Source: an uncultured Eubacteriales bacterium (lineage in GTDB: Bacteria; Bacillota; Clostridia; Oscillospirales; Acutalibacteraceae). From it: a DNA stretch of 64,000 nucleotides. A program made the position numbers and the translations under genes. Where the stretch lies: contig CAKSNE010000003.1 of the NCBI GenBank assembly GCA_934476085.1, forward strand, positions 62,001 through 126,000, read 5' to 3'. The notes under the pieces were generated by a model, which made no database searches, had not been told where the DNA came from, and saw only the letters and a list, made by a program, of their open reading frames with translations. The number at the start of each line of letters is the position of its first letter. The stretch's first letter is position 1. Shown here piece by piece: positions 24,898 to 33,463 of the stretch.

Positions 24898-26289
24898 ATG
24901 GATAATCGTGTTGAATCGTTTTTAAAAAGTATGAACGGTAAAAAAATCGCTTTTTGCGGTATCGGCAGATCAAATTTACCGCTTATTTCTCTTTTTTCAA
25001 AGTATGGTGCAAAAACTTATGCCTGCGACAAAAGAGAAGAGTCGGCTTTTGCTGATATTTTGGATACAGTAAAACAAGCCGGAGCAGAAATTCGCTGTGG
25101 CGAAGATTATCTTGATAATTTAGATGTTGATATAATTTTCCGTGCACCGGGTATGTATTTTAACTTGCCTGTGTTGCAGAATTTTATTAAAAAAGGCGTT
25201 GCGGTTACTTCTGAAATGGAAGTGTTTTTTGATATTTGCCCTTGTAAAATTTATGCTATAACAGGTACAGACGGTAAAACTACTACTACAACTATTGTTT
25301 CGGAAGTTTTGCAAAAAAGCGGTAAAAAGGTTTATAAAGGCGGTAATATCGGTACTCCGCTATTGCCTTTGATTGAAGAAATGACAGCAGATGATGTTGC
25401 GGTTGTTGAATTATCATCTTTCCAATTAATTTCAATGCGTCGTTCACCTGATGTTGCGGCAATCACAAATATTTATCCTGATCATTTGAATGTTCACAAA
25501 GATATGGCAGAGTATATCGGTGCAAAAACTAATATTTTGTGCCATCAAAATGCTTTTTCAAGAGCTGTTTTAAATGCAGATAATGAAGAAACAGTTAAAC
25601 TTGAAAGCTTGGTTCGTGGTAATTTATATGAGTTCAGTCATTTGAAAAAGCTTGAAAAAGGTGCTTATTTAGATGATGAAGGCTATCTTTGCTTTGCTGA
25701 AAACGGCAAGGTTGAGAAAATTATAAACAAAGACGATATTGTAATACCGGGTATGCACAATGTTGAGAATTATTTGACCGCTATTGCTATTTTGCATGGC
25801 GATGTTGACAATAAATATTTTGCAGAAGTTGCAAAAACTTTTGGCGGTGTTGAGCATAGAATTGAGTTTGTAAGAGAGTTAGACGGCGTTAGATATTATA
25901 ATGATTCTATCGCAACAAGTCCGGCGTCTGTTACAGCAGGTCTTTGTGCATTTTCTCAAAAAATGATTATTATTGCGGGCGGTTCTGATAAACAGCTTGA
26001 TTATTCAACTCTATCGGGTGCAATAAATGATCATGTAAAAGTGCTTGTTTTACTTGGCGAAACCGCAAACAAAATAGATAAAGCGGTTAGGGAAGACGAA
26101 AAATATAATCCTGATAACATTAAGATTATTCATACCGATACGCTTGAAAAAGCGGTTGATATTGCAAGAGAAAATGCAAAATCGGGTGATGTTATTTCGC
26201 TTTCTCCGGCTTCTGCAAGCTTTGATAAATATAAAGATTTTGAAGAGAGAGGCCGTCATTTCAAATCGATCGTAAAGGGACTAAAATAA
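24898..26289 (+). CDS. murD: UDP-N-acetylmuramoylalanine-D-glutamate ligase
   Basis: A 463-residue Mur ligase adding D-Glu to the peptidoglycan precursor in the cytoplasm. ATP-binding TGTDGKTTTT (about 120), the ELSSFQL segment, NIYPDHLNVH and GGVEHRIEFV mark the family; N-terminal Rossmann-like UDP-binding domain IAFCGIGRSNLPL. The stop abuts the start of the M42 peptidase gene. It lies alone, outside the usual mra/dcw cluster. Confidence 0.95.
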   Translation: MDNRVESFLKSMNGKKIAFCGIGRSNLPLISLFSKYGAKTYACDKREESAFADILDTVKQAGAEIRCGEDYLDNLDVDIIFRAPGMYFNLPVLQNFIKKGVAVTSEMEVFFDICPCKIYAITGTDGKTTTTTIVSEVLQKSGKKVYKGGNIGTPLLPLIEEMTADDVAVVELSSFQLISMRRSPDVAAITNIYPDHLNVHKDMAEYIGAKTNILCHQNAFSRAVLNADNEETVKLESLVRGNLYEFSHLKKLEKGAYLDDEGYLCFAENGKVEKIINKDDIVIPGMHNVENYLTAIAILHGDVDNKYFAEVAKTFGGVEHRIEFVRELDGVRYYNDSIATSPASVTAGLCAFSQKMIIIAGGSDKQLDYSTLSGAINDHVKVLVLLGETANKIDKAVREDEKYNPDNIKIIHTDTLEKAVDIARENAKSGDVISLSPASASFDKYKDFEERGRHFKSIVKGLK

Positions 26290-27282
26290 ATGAAAGATAA
26301 TTTAATTAAACTTTGCAATTCTTGTTTTATCGGCAGTGAAAACGCTGCGGCTGATTTAGCGATAGAAATGCTAAAACCTTATGTTGATGAAATTAAAACC
26401 GATTTAACAGGCAGCGTTTTCGGTTTTATAAAAGGTAAAAGTGAAAAAAATGTTTTAATCGAAGCCCATATTGATGAAATCGGGTTTACTGTTACAAATG
26501 TTTTAGAAGGCGGATTTTTGCGACTTTCAAAGGTTGGCGGAATAGATATAAGAGTTTTACCGTCACAAAGTGTTATAGTCCACGGTAAAAAAGACATTAC
26601 AGGTATTTTTACCTCAACACCACCGCATTTGGCAAAAGGCAAAAGTGCAGAGTTTTCTGATTTAGATGAAATTTTTGTTGATACAGGCATTAAAAATATT
26701 GCTGATTATGTATCTATCGGTGATTTTGCAACATTTGATATAACTGCTAAAGAGCTTCAAAACGGATATATTACTTCAAAGTCAATTGATGACAGAAGCG
26801 GCTGCGTTGCAATGATAGAAGTGGCTAAAAATTTAAAACAATTCGGTCAGCCGAAAGATAATATTATAATTATGCTCGCCAGCGGTGAAGAACTAGGCAA
26901 CAGGGGTGCAAAAATCGGTGCTTTTGGCAAAAACATTGATGAAGCTATAATTGTTGATGTTTCTTTTGGTGTGTCACCCGGGGCTGATCCTAATCATTGC
27001 GGCGAATGTGAAAAAGGTGCTATGATAGGTGTTTCTCCGATTCTTGATAAAAAAATGAGAGATACGCTGATTGAAATATCTGAAAAAAATAAAATTCCTT
27101 ATCAATTAGAGGCAATGAGCGGTATTACTTCGACAGACGCTGATGTTGTAACTGTTACAGAAAGCGGAATAAAAACTGCTTTAATTTCAATCCCGATTAA
27201 ATATATGCATACACCGATTGAAACAGTTTATTTAGATGATATAAAAGCTGTGTCTGATTTAATTACTGAATATTTAAAATAA
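26290..27282 (+). CDS. M42 family metallo-aminopeptidase
   Basis: A 330-residue dinuclear-metal peptidase of the M42 (glutamyl aminopeptidase/FrvX) family, usually a dodecameric tetrahedral particle that trims peptides. Metal and catalytic motifs: IEAHIDEIGFTV, SKSIDDRSGCVAM, LASGEELGNRGA (Glu-Glu pair), VDVSFG, and a C-terminal His in KYMHTPIE. Start ATG directly follows the murD stop, with AAAGGGA as ribosome binding site within murD. Confidence 0.93.
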   Translation: MKDNLIKLCNSCFIGSENAAADLAIEMLKPYVDEIKTDLTGSVFGFIKGKSEKNVLIEAHIDEIGFTVTNVLEGGFLRLSKVGGIDIRVLPSQSVIVHGKKDITGIFTSTPPHLAKGKSAEFSDLDEIFVDTGIKNIADYVSIGDFATFDITAKELQNGYITSKSIDDRSGCVAMIEVAKNLKQFGQPKDNIIIMLASGEELGNRGAKIGAFGKNIDEAIIVDVSFGVSPGADPNHCGECEKGAMIGVSPILDKKMRDTLIEISEKNKIPYQLEAMSGITSTDADVVTVTESGIKTALISIPIKYMHTPIETVYLDDIKAVSDLITEYLK

Positions 27283-27288
27283 AAGGTT

Positions 27289-27347
27289 AAAGCACAAATG
27301 CGACTTGAAAAGCAAAAAGTCCAAAAGAGTTTTGTTTGTGCTTTTTT
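27289..27347 (+). terminator. Branched terminator after the M42 gene
   Basis: AAAGCACAAA (27289-27298) pairs with TTTGTGCTTT (27335-27344), followed by T-run; an inner GACTT/AAGTC hairpin sits in the loop. Confidence 0.75.
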
Positions 27348-27432
27348 ATGCTCAAAATTAATACTATATTAAAAAAATAGCAATTTTTTTGCGTTATAAT
27401 AGCAATGTATACTAAAAAGGAGGTTGTGAAAA

Positions 27433-28950
27433 ATGAATTCAGTAAAAACTCATTTTCAGAGAATTATTATTTGTTCATTAACGATTTCGTTTTTATTGTC
27501 ATTTTTGATTTTTTCGGATTTCACAATCGCCTATGCCGTTTCTTATGATGATAAAAATATAGGTGTTGTTGAAACACCTGAAGCAGTAGATGATGTAAAA
27601 GATAATTTAAATAAGATAATAAAAAACGGTAATGTTAAATTAGATATTTCAACTCATTTGGTGTTGCGTCCTATTGGCAGTATTGATTCAGAAAAAGAAA
27701 TCACTAAGAGCATTATTTCAAATTCAGATATAATTGAAAAATGTTTTGGACTTGTTTCAAATAATAAGGTTTGTTTTTTAGGAAATACTAAGGAAGAAAT
27801 TGAAGAAAAGCTAAAAAGCGTTATTTATAAAGTTGCAAACAGTTATGAAGCCTTTACTTCAAATGATTACGAAATAGTAGAAGATTTATATATTACGACA
27901 AAAGAATATTCCGACGAAGATATTATTAAAACACTAAATATAAAGCCGGCAACTAAAAAGAAAATTCCTGAAATAAAACCGCTTGAATTTAAAACAAAAG
28001 TTATTAAAGATTATACCAGAACAGGTAGTAAAAAAGTAGTTTTACAAGAAGGTAAAGACGGTAAACAAGAGATTACATATTTAGTTAGATTTTTAAACGG
28101 AAAACGGATTTCAGCTAAAAAAATCGCAACAAAAGTTGTAGAAGAAGCAACCGATAAAATAATTTCTGTGCCATATAAAAAGGGTACGGAAAAAGATATT
28201 ATTCCTAACCTTACTAATGACCAAAAGATTTTTATTAATGAAATTATGCCGGAAGCTTTAAAATTATATAAAAATGAAAATATATTGCCGTCGCTAACTT
28301 TGGCACAGGCGATTTTAGAGTCTAACTGGGGAAAAAGTTCGATAGGTAAAAATATTTTCGGCGTAAAAGCTTATGCCGATTGGAAAGGCAAAAAATCTTA
28401 TGTTTTAACCAGCGAACAAAAAGCCGACGGAACTTATGTAAATATAAAATGTTGGTTTAAAAATTACGATTCTTTCGGCGATTCTGTAAAAGACTATGGT
28501 GAGTTGCTGAAAGACAAACGATATGAAAAGGTTCATAAGGTAAAAAATTATCGTGATGCAGCGGCAGCGGTTAGAATAGCAGGCTATGCTACTTCTCTTG
28601 ATTATGTCGATAGTTTGGTAAATCTTATTGAAGAATATAAGCTTTATTCATGGGATAAAAATCCGAAAAAAGTGAAATTAAAAGATGCAAAGTTACAGAA
28701 AAAGTGGAATAAGATGCTTAAAAAGCTTAAAAAAGCTGAAAAGGATAAGAAAAAGGCAGAGAAAGAAACTAAAACTACCGTTACTACAACTACAAAAGCA
28801 ACAATTTCTGCACCTGAGCGTCCTGATACAAGAACTAAACCGTGGACAGAAACTACTGCACCGACTACTGCAAAGGCGACTACAAAGCCTACGACCACTA
28901 CAAAGGCTGAAACCACAAAATCAACTACAACAACAGAACGAACAAAATAA
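27433..28950 (+). CDS. Secreted peptidoglycan glucosaminidase (G5 + GH73)
   Basis: A 505-residue exported protein. Signal peptide/membrane segment about 10-35; an unassigned region to 175; a G5 domain (about 183-250, with FKTKVIKDYTRTGSKKVV); a GH73 endo-beta-N-acetylglucosaminidase domain (about 263-420, catalytic Glu in AILESNWGKSSIG, with NIFGVKAYADWKG and WFKNYDSFGDSVKDYG). A Lys-rich coil and a Thr/Pro/Lys-rich tail end the protein without a sorting signal. It should cut glycan strands for growth or cell separation. -10 TATAAT near 27394. Confidence 0.88.
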   Translation: MNSVKTHFQRIIICSLTISFLLSFLIFSDFTIAYAVSYDDKNIGVVETPEAVDDVKDNLNKIIKNGNVKLDISTHLVLRPIGSIDSEKEITKSIISNSDIIEKCFGLVSNNKVCFLGNTKEEIEEKLKSVIYKVANSYEAFTSNDYEIVEDLYITTKEYSDEDIIKTLNIKPATKKKIPEIKPLEFKTKVIKDYTRTGSKKVVLQEGKDGKQEITYLVRFLNGKRISAKKIATKVVEEATDKIISVPYKKGTEKDIIPNLTNDQKIFINEIMPEALKLYKNENILPSLTLAQAILESNWGKSSIGKNIFGVKAYADWKGKKSYVLTSEQKADGTYVNIKCWFKNYDSFGDSVKDYGELLKDKRYEKVHKVKNYRDAAAAVRIAGYATSLDYVDSLVNLIEEYKLYSWDKNPKKVKLKDAKLQKKWNKMLKKLKKAEKDKKKAEKETKTTVTTTTKATISAPERPDTRTKPWTETTAPTTAKATTKPTTTTKAETTKSTTTTERTK

Positions 28951-28990
28951 AAAATGCTTGGCAAACTAAATGTTTACCAAGCATTTTGTG
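28951..28990 (+). terminator. Terminator after the glucosaminidase gene
   Basis: AAAATGCTTGG (28951-28961) / CCAAGCATTTT (28977-28987), between converging genes; the reverse strand also has a T-run. Confidence 0.8.
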
Positions 28991-29002
28991 TATATTGATT
29001 TT

Positions 29003-29665
29003 TTATTTCTTTTTAGAATCTGAACTTAAATCAAATCCGTCAAGAACATCGCCTTCTGATATGATTATTAAAACAACTAAACCAATAATAATTGCATAGC
29101 CGTAAGATGCAAATGAAATAAATCGTAAAATGTTTTTCTTTTCATTAAGATATGCAATTAAAAACAATCCTTGCATAAATTCAGGTATGAGTAAAAAATA
29201 CATTGTTGGGTAAAAAGCACCGCCGTTTATTATCCATAAAACAATAAGTGCAATTGCCGCTGCAAAATTAATACCAAGAAGAACAATAGAAATTATAGTA
29301 CCTATTTTATTTAGATAGACTAATATACAACGAATTAGCATTGAAAATGACACAATAATTATCGGTAACAAAATATCTGCTAATTTAGGTAGTATTTTTG
29401 AGTAAGAATAATAGCTTGCGATAAAAAGTCCGCTGGCAATTGAGTTTGATAAACACGAGAATAGATATAAAACTCGTCTTTTCTTGCCGAAAATATGAAA
29501 AACAACAGCAATAATCATTAATAATCCGCCTAAAATCAGGGAAACATAAGGAATCTTGTCCCAAAGCGGAATCTTATCAGCAAAATAATATGCAACAATT
29601 GAAATAATTGCAACAGAAACTATAAATTCAATAAAAAATGTCCATGTTTTCAACGATTTTCTCAT
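29003..29665 (-). CDS. Polytopic membrane protein of unknown function
   Basis: A 220-residue protein with seven predicted helices starting WTFFIEFIVSVAII and a short charged C-terminus. The open frame extends much further upstream, but that part is antisense shadow of the rubrerythrin gene; ATG 29665 has TTTGGAG upstream and starts with a positive-inside MRKSLKTW. The rubrerythrin terminator lies between them, so it probably has its own transcription. No family recognised. Confidence 0.65.
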   Translation of the reverse strand: MRKSLKTWTFFIEFIVSVAIISIVAYYFADKIPLWDKIPYVSLILGGLLMIIAVVFHIFGKKRRVLYLFSCLSNSIASGLFIASYYSYSKILPKLADILLPIIIVSFSMLIRCILVYLNKIGTIISIVLLGINFAAAIALIVLWIINGGAFYPTMYFLLIPEFMQGLFLIAYLNEKKNILRFISFASYGYAIIIGLVVLIIISEGDVLDGFDLSSDSKKK

Positions 29666-29682
29666 TTTTTTACTCCAAAAAT

Positions 29683-29716
29683 AAAACGATATGCTACTAT
29701 TATAATAGCATATCGT
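29683..29716 (-). terminator. Terminator of the perR-rubredoxin-rubrerythrin operon
   Basis: ACGATATGCTA / TAGCATATCGT, perfect 11-bp stem, followed on the minus strand by TTTTATTTTT. Confidence 0.85.
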
Positions 29717-29738
29717 CTTTTGTTTTACAATATTAAGT

Positions 29739-30287
29739 TTATTTACCGAAATATCTGTCGAGTAAGCCTTTGAATCCACAGCCATGTCTAGCTTCATCTT
29801 TAGCCATTTCGTGAACTGTATCATGAATTGCATCATAGCCGAGTTCTTTAGCACGTTTTGCAAGTTCGAGTTTGCCTGCAGTAGCACCGTTTTCAGCCAT
29901 ATAACGAAGTTCAAGATTTTTCTTTGTAGAATCTGTTACAACTTCGCCTAAAAGCTCTGCAAATTTTGCAGCGTGTTCAGCTTCTTCCATAGCAGCTTGT
30001 TGATAATACATACCAACTTCAGGATAGCCTTCACGAATAGCAACTCTGGCCATAGCAAGATACATACCTACTTCAGTACATTCGCCTGTAAAGTTTTCTC
30101 TGAGACCTTGAACAACTTGTTCATCAAGACCTTTAGCAACGCCAACTCTGTGTTCATCTGCCCAAACGATTTCGTCTGATTTAACTTCATCGAATTTTGA
30201 TGCAGGAGCACCGCATTGTGGACATTTATCAGGAGCAGAATCTCCTTCGTGAACATAACCGCAAACAGAACATACAAATTTTTTCAT
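29739..30287 (-). CDS. Reverse rubrerythrin
   Basis: A 182-residue iron protein. The rubredoxin Fe(Cys)4 domain is at the N-terminus ([11 protein letters not shown]...CPQCGAP, residues 5-26) and the ferritin-like diiron domain follows ([44 protein letters not shown]). This domain order is reversed relative to classical rubrerythrin and matches the reverse rubrerythrins of clostridia that reduce H2O2 and O2 with NADH electrons relayed through rubredoxin-type partners. It is encoded behind perR and a small rubredoxin, as expected for a PerR-controlled oxidative-stress operon. Confidence 0.93.
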   Translation of the reverse strand: MKKFVCSVCGYVHEGDSAPDKCPQCGAPASKFDEVKSDEIVWADEHRVGVAKGLDEQVVQGLRENFTGECTEVGMYLAMARVAIREGYPEVGMYYQQAAMEEAEHAAKFAELLGEVVTDSTKKNLELRYMAENGATAGKLELAKRAKELGYDAIHDTVHEMAKDEARHGCGFKGLLDRYFGK

Positions 30288-30360
30288 AGTAAATTTACCT
30301 CCGTAAAATAAATTTTGATTTCTTTAGTTTATTTTTGCCATTGTTAATATAATTAATTCT

Positions 30361-30474
30361 TTATTCTTCAACTTCTTCAAAGTCTTCAGGACCTACACCG
30401 CAAAGTGGACATACTTCAGGTGGTGTATCGCCTTCGTGTTCGTATCCGCATACTTTACAAACCCATTTTTTCAT
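30361..30474 (-). CDS. Rubredoxin-like small iron protein
   Basis: A 37-residue ORF with AAGGAGAT upstream. It begins MKKWVCKVCGYEHEGD and has a second CPLCG pair, giving the Fe(Cys)4 site of a rubredoxin, but it is shorter than the usual 52-55 residues and its spacing (CxxC...CxxC) resembles the rubrerythrin-associated minimal rubredoxin domain. The acidic tail EDFEEVEE ends it. It lies between perR and reverse rubrerythrin and is a likely electron donor to the latter. Confidence 0.85.
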   Translation of the reverse strand: MKKWVCKVCGYEHEGDTPPEVCPLCGVGPEDFEEVEE

Positions 30475-30495
30475 TTTCGATTCATCTCCTTATCT

Positions 30496-30885
30496 TTAAA
30501 CTTCTGTCAGACATTTTTGACAAATGCCGTTAATAACTACATTATTAATTTTAAAAACCTTATTCACAAGAACTTTATCATCTAAAAATGCTATATCGCA
30601 AAAATAATCTTCAATTCTGCCACATTTCTCACAACAAAGGTGAACATGGGGTTTAATGTTTGCGTCAAAATGCTCTTTTCCGTCAAGTGTAAATTTTAAA
30701 ATAGTACCCTCGGCTTCAAGATTTTTAAGATTTCGATAAACAGTTCCAAGTGAAATGTTTGGTATTTTAGCTTTAGTCATAGCGTAAACTTCTTCAGCGG
30801 TTGGGTGAGAAGTAACTTTTGAAAGCTCATCTAACACAGTAAAACGCTGTTTTGAAAATCTCTTTGCACCACTCGGCGCATTCAT
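30496..30885 (-). CDS. perR: Fur-family peroxide-responsive repressor PerR
   Basis: A 129-residue winged-helix regulator. N-terminal helix-turn-helix (about 10-70, with HPTAEEVYAMTKAKIPNISLGTVYRNL), regulatory metal ligands in HVHLCCEKCGRIEDYF, and the structural zinc pair CxxC at the C-terminus (CQKCL). The second CxxC is CEKC. The genes below it (rubredoxin, reverse rubrerythrin) are classic PerR targets, so PerR rather than Fur or Zur is favoured. AGGAGGAG precedes the ATG; a near-perfect 9-1-9 palindrome overlaps its promoter region, implying autoregulation. Confidence 0.9.
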   Translation of the reverse strand: MNAPSGAKRFSKQRFTVLDELSKVTSHPTAEEVYAMTKAKIPNISLGTVYRNLKNLEAEGTILKFTLDGKEHFDANIKPHVHLCCEKCGRIEDYFCDIAFLDDKVLVNKVFKINNVVINGICQKCLTEV

Positions 30886-30928
30886 AAAACTCCTCCTTTT
30901 CTTGATGATATAGACTCTTGTGAGCCTT

Positions 30929-30947
30929 AACAGTAATAATTACTGTT
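30929..30947. promoter_or_regulatory. PerR/Fur-type operator
   Basis: Perfect palindrome AACAGTAAT-A-ATTACTGTT. The inner 7-1-7 (CAGTAAT A ATTACTG) has the size and symmetry of PerR/Fur boxes. It lies just downstream of the minus-strand -10 (30954-30959), where bound repressor would block transcription start. Confidence 0.8.
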
Positions 30948-30953
30948 ATCATT

Positions 30954-30981
30954 ATTATAGCAGATATTTTTAATTTGTCAA
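30954..30981 (-). promoter_or_regulatory. Promoter of the perR operon
   Basis: On the minus strand TTGACA (30976-30981), 16-bp spacer, TATAAT (30954-30959); close to consensus and followed directly by the palindromic operator. Confidence 0.85.
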
Positions 30982-31050
30982 GCGTTTTTTAAAATTTTTT
31001 ATAACAATTTTCAAAAATGCTTATATACTGCTGATTTTTTGAATTTTTTA

Positions 31051-31079
31051 TTGACAAATTATTAATATGGTGGTATATT
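31051..31079 (+). promoter_or_regulatory. Promoter of livK
   Basis: TTGACA (31051-31056), 17-bp spacer, TATATT (31074-31079). Confidence 0.8.
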
Positions 31080-31188
31080 TATTTTTATAAAAATGTATAT
31101 TATTTGAAAATAATGTATATTTATTAATTACTTGACTTCTATTTCGCATCAATTTGCGAAAAAATATATATGAAAGAGGTAATTTTTT

Positions 31189-32364
31189 ATGAAAAAGGCA
31201 ATTAAATTAATCTGTCTTGCATTATGTGTTGTTATGACACTCGGTTGTTTCGCTTCTTGCGGTAGCAAAAGTGAAGGTTCTAAAGGCGATGGAAAAACTA
31301 TCGTTATTGGTAGCACAGGTCCTTTGACCGGTGACGCTGCAATTTACGGTATGGCTGTAAAAAATGCTGCTGAACTCGCTGTAAAAGAAGTTAACGATTC
31401 AAAAGAACTCGGTGATATTAAACTTGAGTTTAAAATTGAAGACGATGTAGCTGACGCTGAAAAATCAGTTCCTGCTTACAACAAACTTAAAGATGACGGT
31501 ATGAAAATTTTCTTAGGCACTGTTACAACTGCCGCTTGCCTTTCAGTAATTGATAAGACAAAACAGGATAATATGTTCCAACTTACTCCATCTGCTTCTG
31601 CTGCTAATGTTATTGCTAACGATAACTGCTTCCAGGTTTGCTTTACTGACCCTAACCAAGGTAAAAAATCTGCTGACTATATCGCTGATAACAAAGTAGC
31701 TTCAAAAGTAGCTGTAATTTATGATAGCTCTGATGCTTATTCTTCAGGTATTTACAATACATTTAAATCTGAAGCTGCTTCTAAAGGTATTAATGTTGTA
31801 TCTGAAACATCATTCACAAAAGATAACAAAACAGACTTCTCAGCTCAAATCGGTGATGCAAAATCAAAAGGTGCTGAATTAGTATTCCTTCCAATTTACT
31901 ATTCAGAAGCTGCTCAAATTCTTAACCAAGCTAAAAAAGCAGGTCTTGAAGCTAAATTCTTCGGTTGTGACGGTCTTGATGGAATTCTTACAATGAAAAA
32001 CTTCGATACATCACTCGCTGAAGGCGTAATGCTTCTTACTCCTTTCGCTGCTGATGCTAAAGATGAAGCTACACAAAAATTTGTAAAAGCATTTAAAGAG
32101 TCTTATAAAGATACTCCAAACCAGTTTGCTGCTGATGCTTACGATGGTATCAAAGTAATTGCTGAATGTATCAAAAACGGTAAAATCACTGCTGATATGT
32201 CAGCATCTGATATGTGTGAAGTTCTTAAAAAACAAATTACTTCAATTACTTATGAAGGTCTTACAGGTTCAGGTATGACTTGGACTAAAGACGGCGAAGT
32301 TAATAAAAAACCTAAAGCTGTTGTTATTGAAAACGGCGCTTATGTTTCAATGGAAAACAAATAA
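31189..32364 (+). CDS. livK: Branched-chain amino-acid ABC transporter, substrate-binding lipoprotein
   Basis: A 391-residue lipoprotein with signal peptide and lipid-anchored cysteine at C20 or C24 (LGCFASCGS), then a type I periplasmic-binding fold: IVIGSTGPLTGDAAIYG, LFFTPSASA-type loop (QLTPSASAANV) and AVIYDSSDAYSSGIYNTF. Codon use is unusually Ala/Ser-rich with strong bias, as for an abundant protein. A strong terminator follows it, so livK alone can be made in excess over the membrane parts. Leucine/isoleucine/valine is the family default substrate; not proven here. Confidence 0.92.
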   Translation: MKKAIKLICLALCVVMTLGCFASCGSKSEGSKGDGKTIVIGSTGPLTGDAAIYGMAVKNAAELAVKEVNDSKELGDIKLEFKIEDDVADAEKSVPAYNKLKDDGMKIFLGTVTTAACLSVIDKTKQDNMFQLTPSASAANVIANDNCFQVCFTDPNQGKKSADYIADNKVASKVAVIYDSSDAYSSGIYNTFKSEAASKGINVVSETSFTKDNKTDFSAQIGDAKSKGAELVFLPIYYSEAAQILNQAKKAGLEAKFFGCDGLDGILTMKNFDTSLAEGVMLLTPFAADAKDEATQKFVKAFKESYKDTPNQFAADAYDGIKVIAECIKNGKITADMSASDMCEVLKKQITSITYEGLTGSGMTWTKDGEVNKKPKAVVIENGAYVSMENK

Positions 32365-32380
32365 TTTGTTTTAGCAATTT

Positions 32381-32415
32381 AAACCGATGGTTTGGTAGAA
32401 ACCATCGGTTTTTTT
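32381..32415 (+). terminator. Terminator between livK and livH
   Basis: AAACCGATGGTTT / AAACCATCGGTTT, perfect 13-bp stem with 5-nt loop, then TTTT. It separates high expression of livK from the downstream permease genes. Confidence 0.93.
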
Positions 32416-32499
32416 GTATATAATTAACTCTTTATTAAATGATTTTAAAAAAATACCTATTAAATACATATAAATTTAAGTGTTGGTATTATTTTTTTA

Positions 32500-32528
32500 T
32501 TGCAACTTTGTGAGAAATATGGTATAAT
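32500..32528 (+). promoter_or_regulatory. Internal promoter for livHMGF
   Basis: TTGCAA (32500-32505), 17-bp spacer, TATAAT (32523-32528). Confidence 0.78.
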
Positions 32529-32563
32529 TTAAAATATTTAATTTTTTAATAGGGGTGTGAAAA

Positions 32564-33445
32564 GTGGGCTTTTTATCAAATCTTATAAACGGAATAAGCC
32601 TCGGAAGTATATATGCCGTAATCGCTCTTGGTTATACAATGGTTTACGGTATTGCAAAAATGCTTAACTTTGCTCATGGCGATATTATTATGGTAGGCGG
32701 CTATGTCGCATTTATTTGTATGATAAATGTTGGATTGCCGGCATATTTAAGTATTATTATTGCAATGCTTGTCTGTACTATACTTGGTGTGGTTATTGAG
32801 CGAGTTGCTTATAAACCGCTTCGTCAAGCTTCTTCACTTGCAGTTCTTATTACTGCTATCGGTGTAAGTTATTTATTACAAAACTTAGCCTTGTTAATAT
32901 TTGGCTCAAATCCTTATATATTTACATCAGTAGTTTCTATTCCATCTATAAAATTGGCAGGCGGCGATTTAATTATTTCAGGCGAGACAATTGCTGCAGT
33001 TGCTACATCCGTTGTTATAGTTGTTGTTTTATCATTCTTTGTTAATAAAACAAAACCGGGCAGAGCTATGCTCGCAGTTTCCGAAGATAAAGGTGCTGCT
33101 CAATTAATGGGCGTTAATGTAAATGCTACTATAGCTCTTACCTTTGCAATCGGTTCGGCTTTGGCTGCTGTTGCAGGCGTTTTGCTTTGTTCTAAATATC
33201 CTAACCTTGTTCCTACTACCGGTGCTATGCCTGGTATTAAGGCTTTTGTTGCGGCAGTATTTGGCGGTATCGGTTCGATTCCGGGTGCAATGCTTGGCGG
33301 TATTTTGATAGGCGTTATCGAGATTTTAGGCAGAGCTTATATTTCAACTCAACTTGCTGATGCTATTGTTTTCGCAGTTTTAATTATTGTTTTACTTGTT
33401 AAACCGGCCGGTATTTTAGGTAAAACAGTTCGTGAAAAAGTTTAA
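32564..33445 (+). CDS. livH: Branched-chain amino-acid ABC transporter permease LivH
   Basis: A 293-residue permease with about eight helices and the LivH hallmarks NGISLGSIYAVIALGYTMVYG, MLNFAHGDIIMVG and the cytoplasmic coupling segment MGVNVNATIALTFAIGS. GTG start with AGGGGTG upstream. It forms the membrane channel with LivM; LivG and LivF drive it from the cytoplasm. Follows its own promoter after the livK terminator. Confidence 0.95.
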   Translation: MGFLSNLINGISLGSIYAVIALGYTMVYGIAKMLNFAHGDIIMVGGYVAFICMINVGLPAYLSIIIAMLVCTILGVVIERVAYKPLRQASSLAVLITAIGVSYLLQNLALLIFGSNPYIFTSVVSIPSIKLAGGDLIISGETIAAVATSVVIVVVLSFFVNKTKPGRAMLAVSEDKGAAQLMGVNVNATIALTFAIGSALAAVAGVLLCSKYPNLVPTTGAMPGIKAFVAAVFGGIGSIPGAMLGGILIGVIEILGRAYISTQLADAIVFAVLIIVLLVKPAGILGKTVREKV

Positions 33446-33463
33446 GGGCAAGGTGATGAAATT

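Larger units (their letters stand above)
30886..31188. other. Divergent intergenic region perR/livK
   Basis: About 300 bp without genes. It holds the perR promoter and operator on the left and the livK promoter (31051-31079) on the right. The roughly 100-nt livK leader contains a direct repeat of AATGTATATT around the near-palindrome ATTATTTGAAAATAAT and a small hairpin TTCGCA/TGCGAA just before the ribosome binding site. Confidence 0.7.

Noticed and set aside
29666..29914. N-terminal extension of the membrane protein at 29003
   Set aside because: It overlaps the rubrerythrin gene in another frame on the same strand and crosses its terminator; ATG 29665 with GGAG is a better start.
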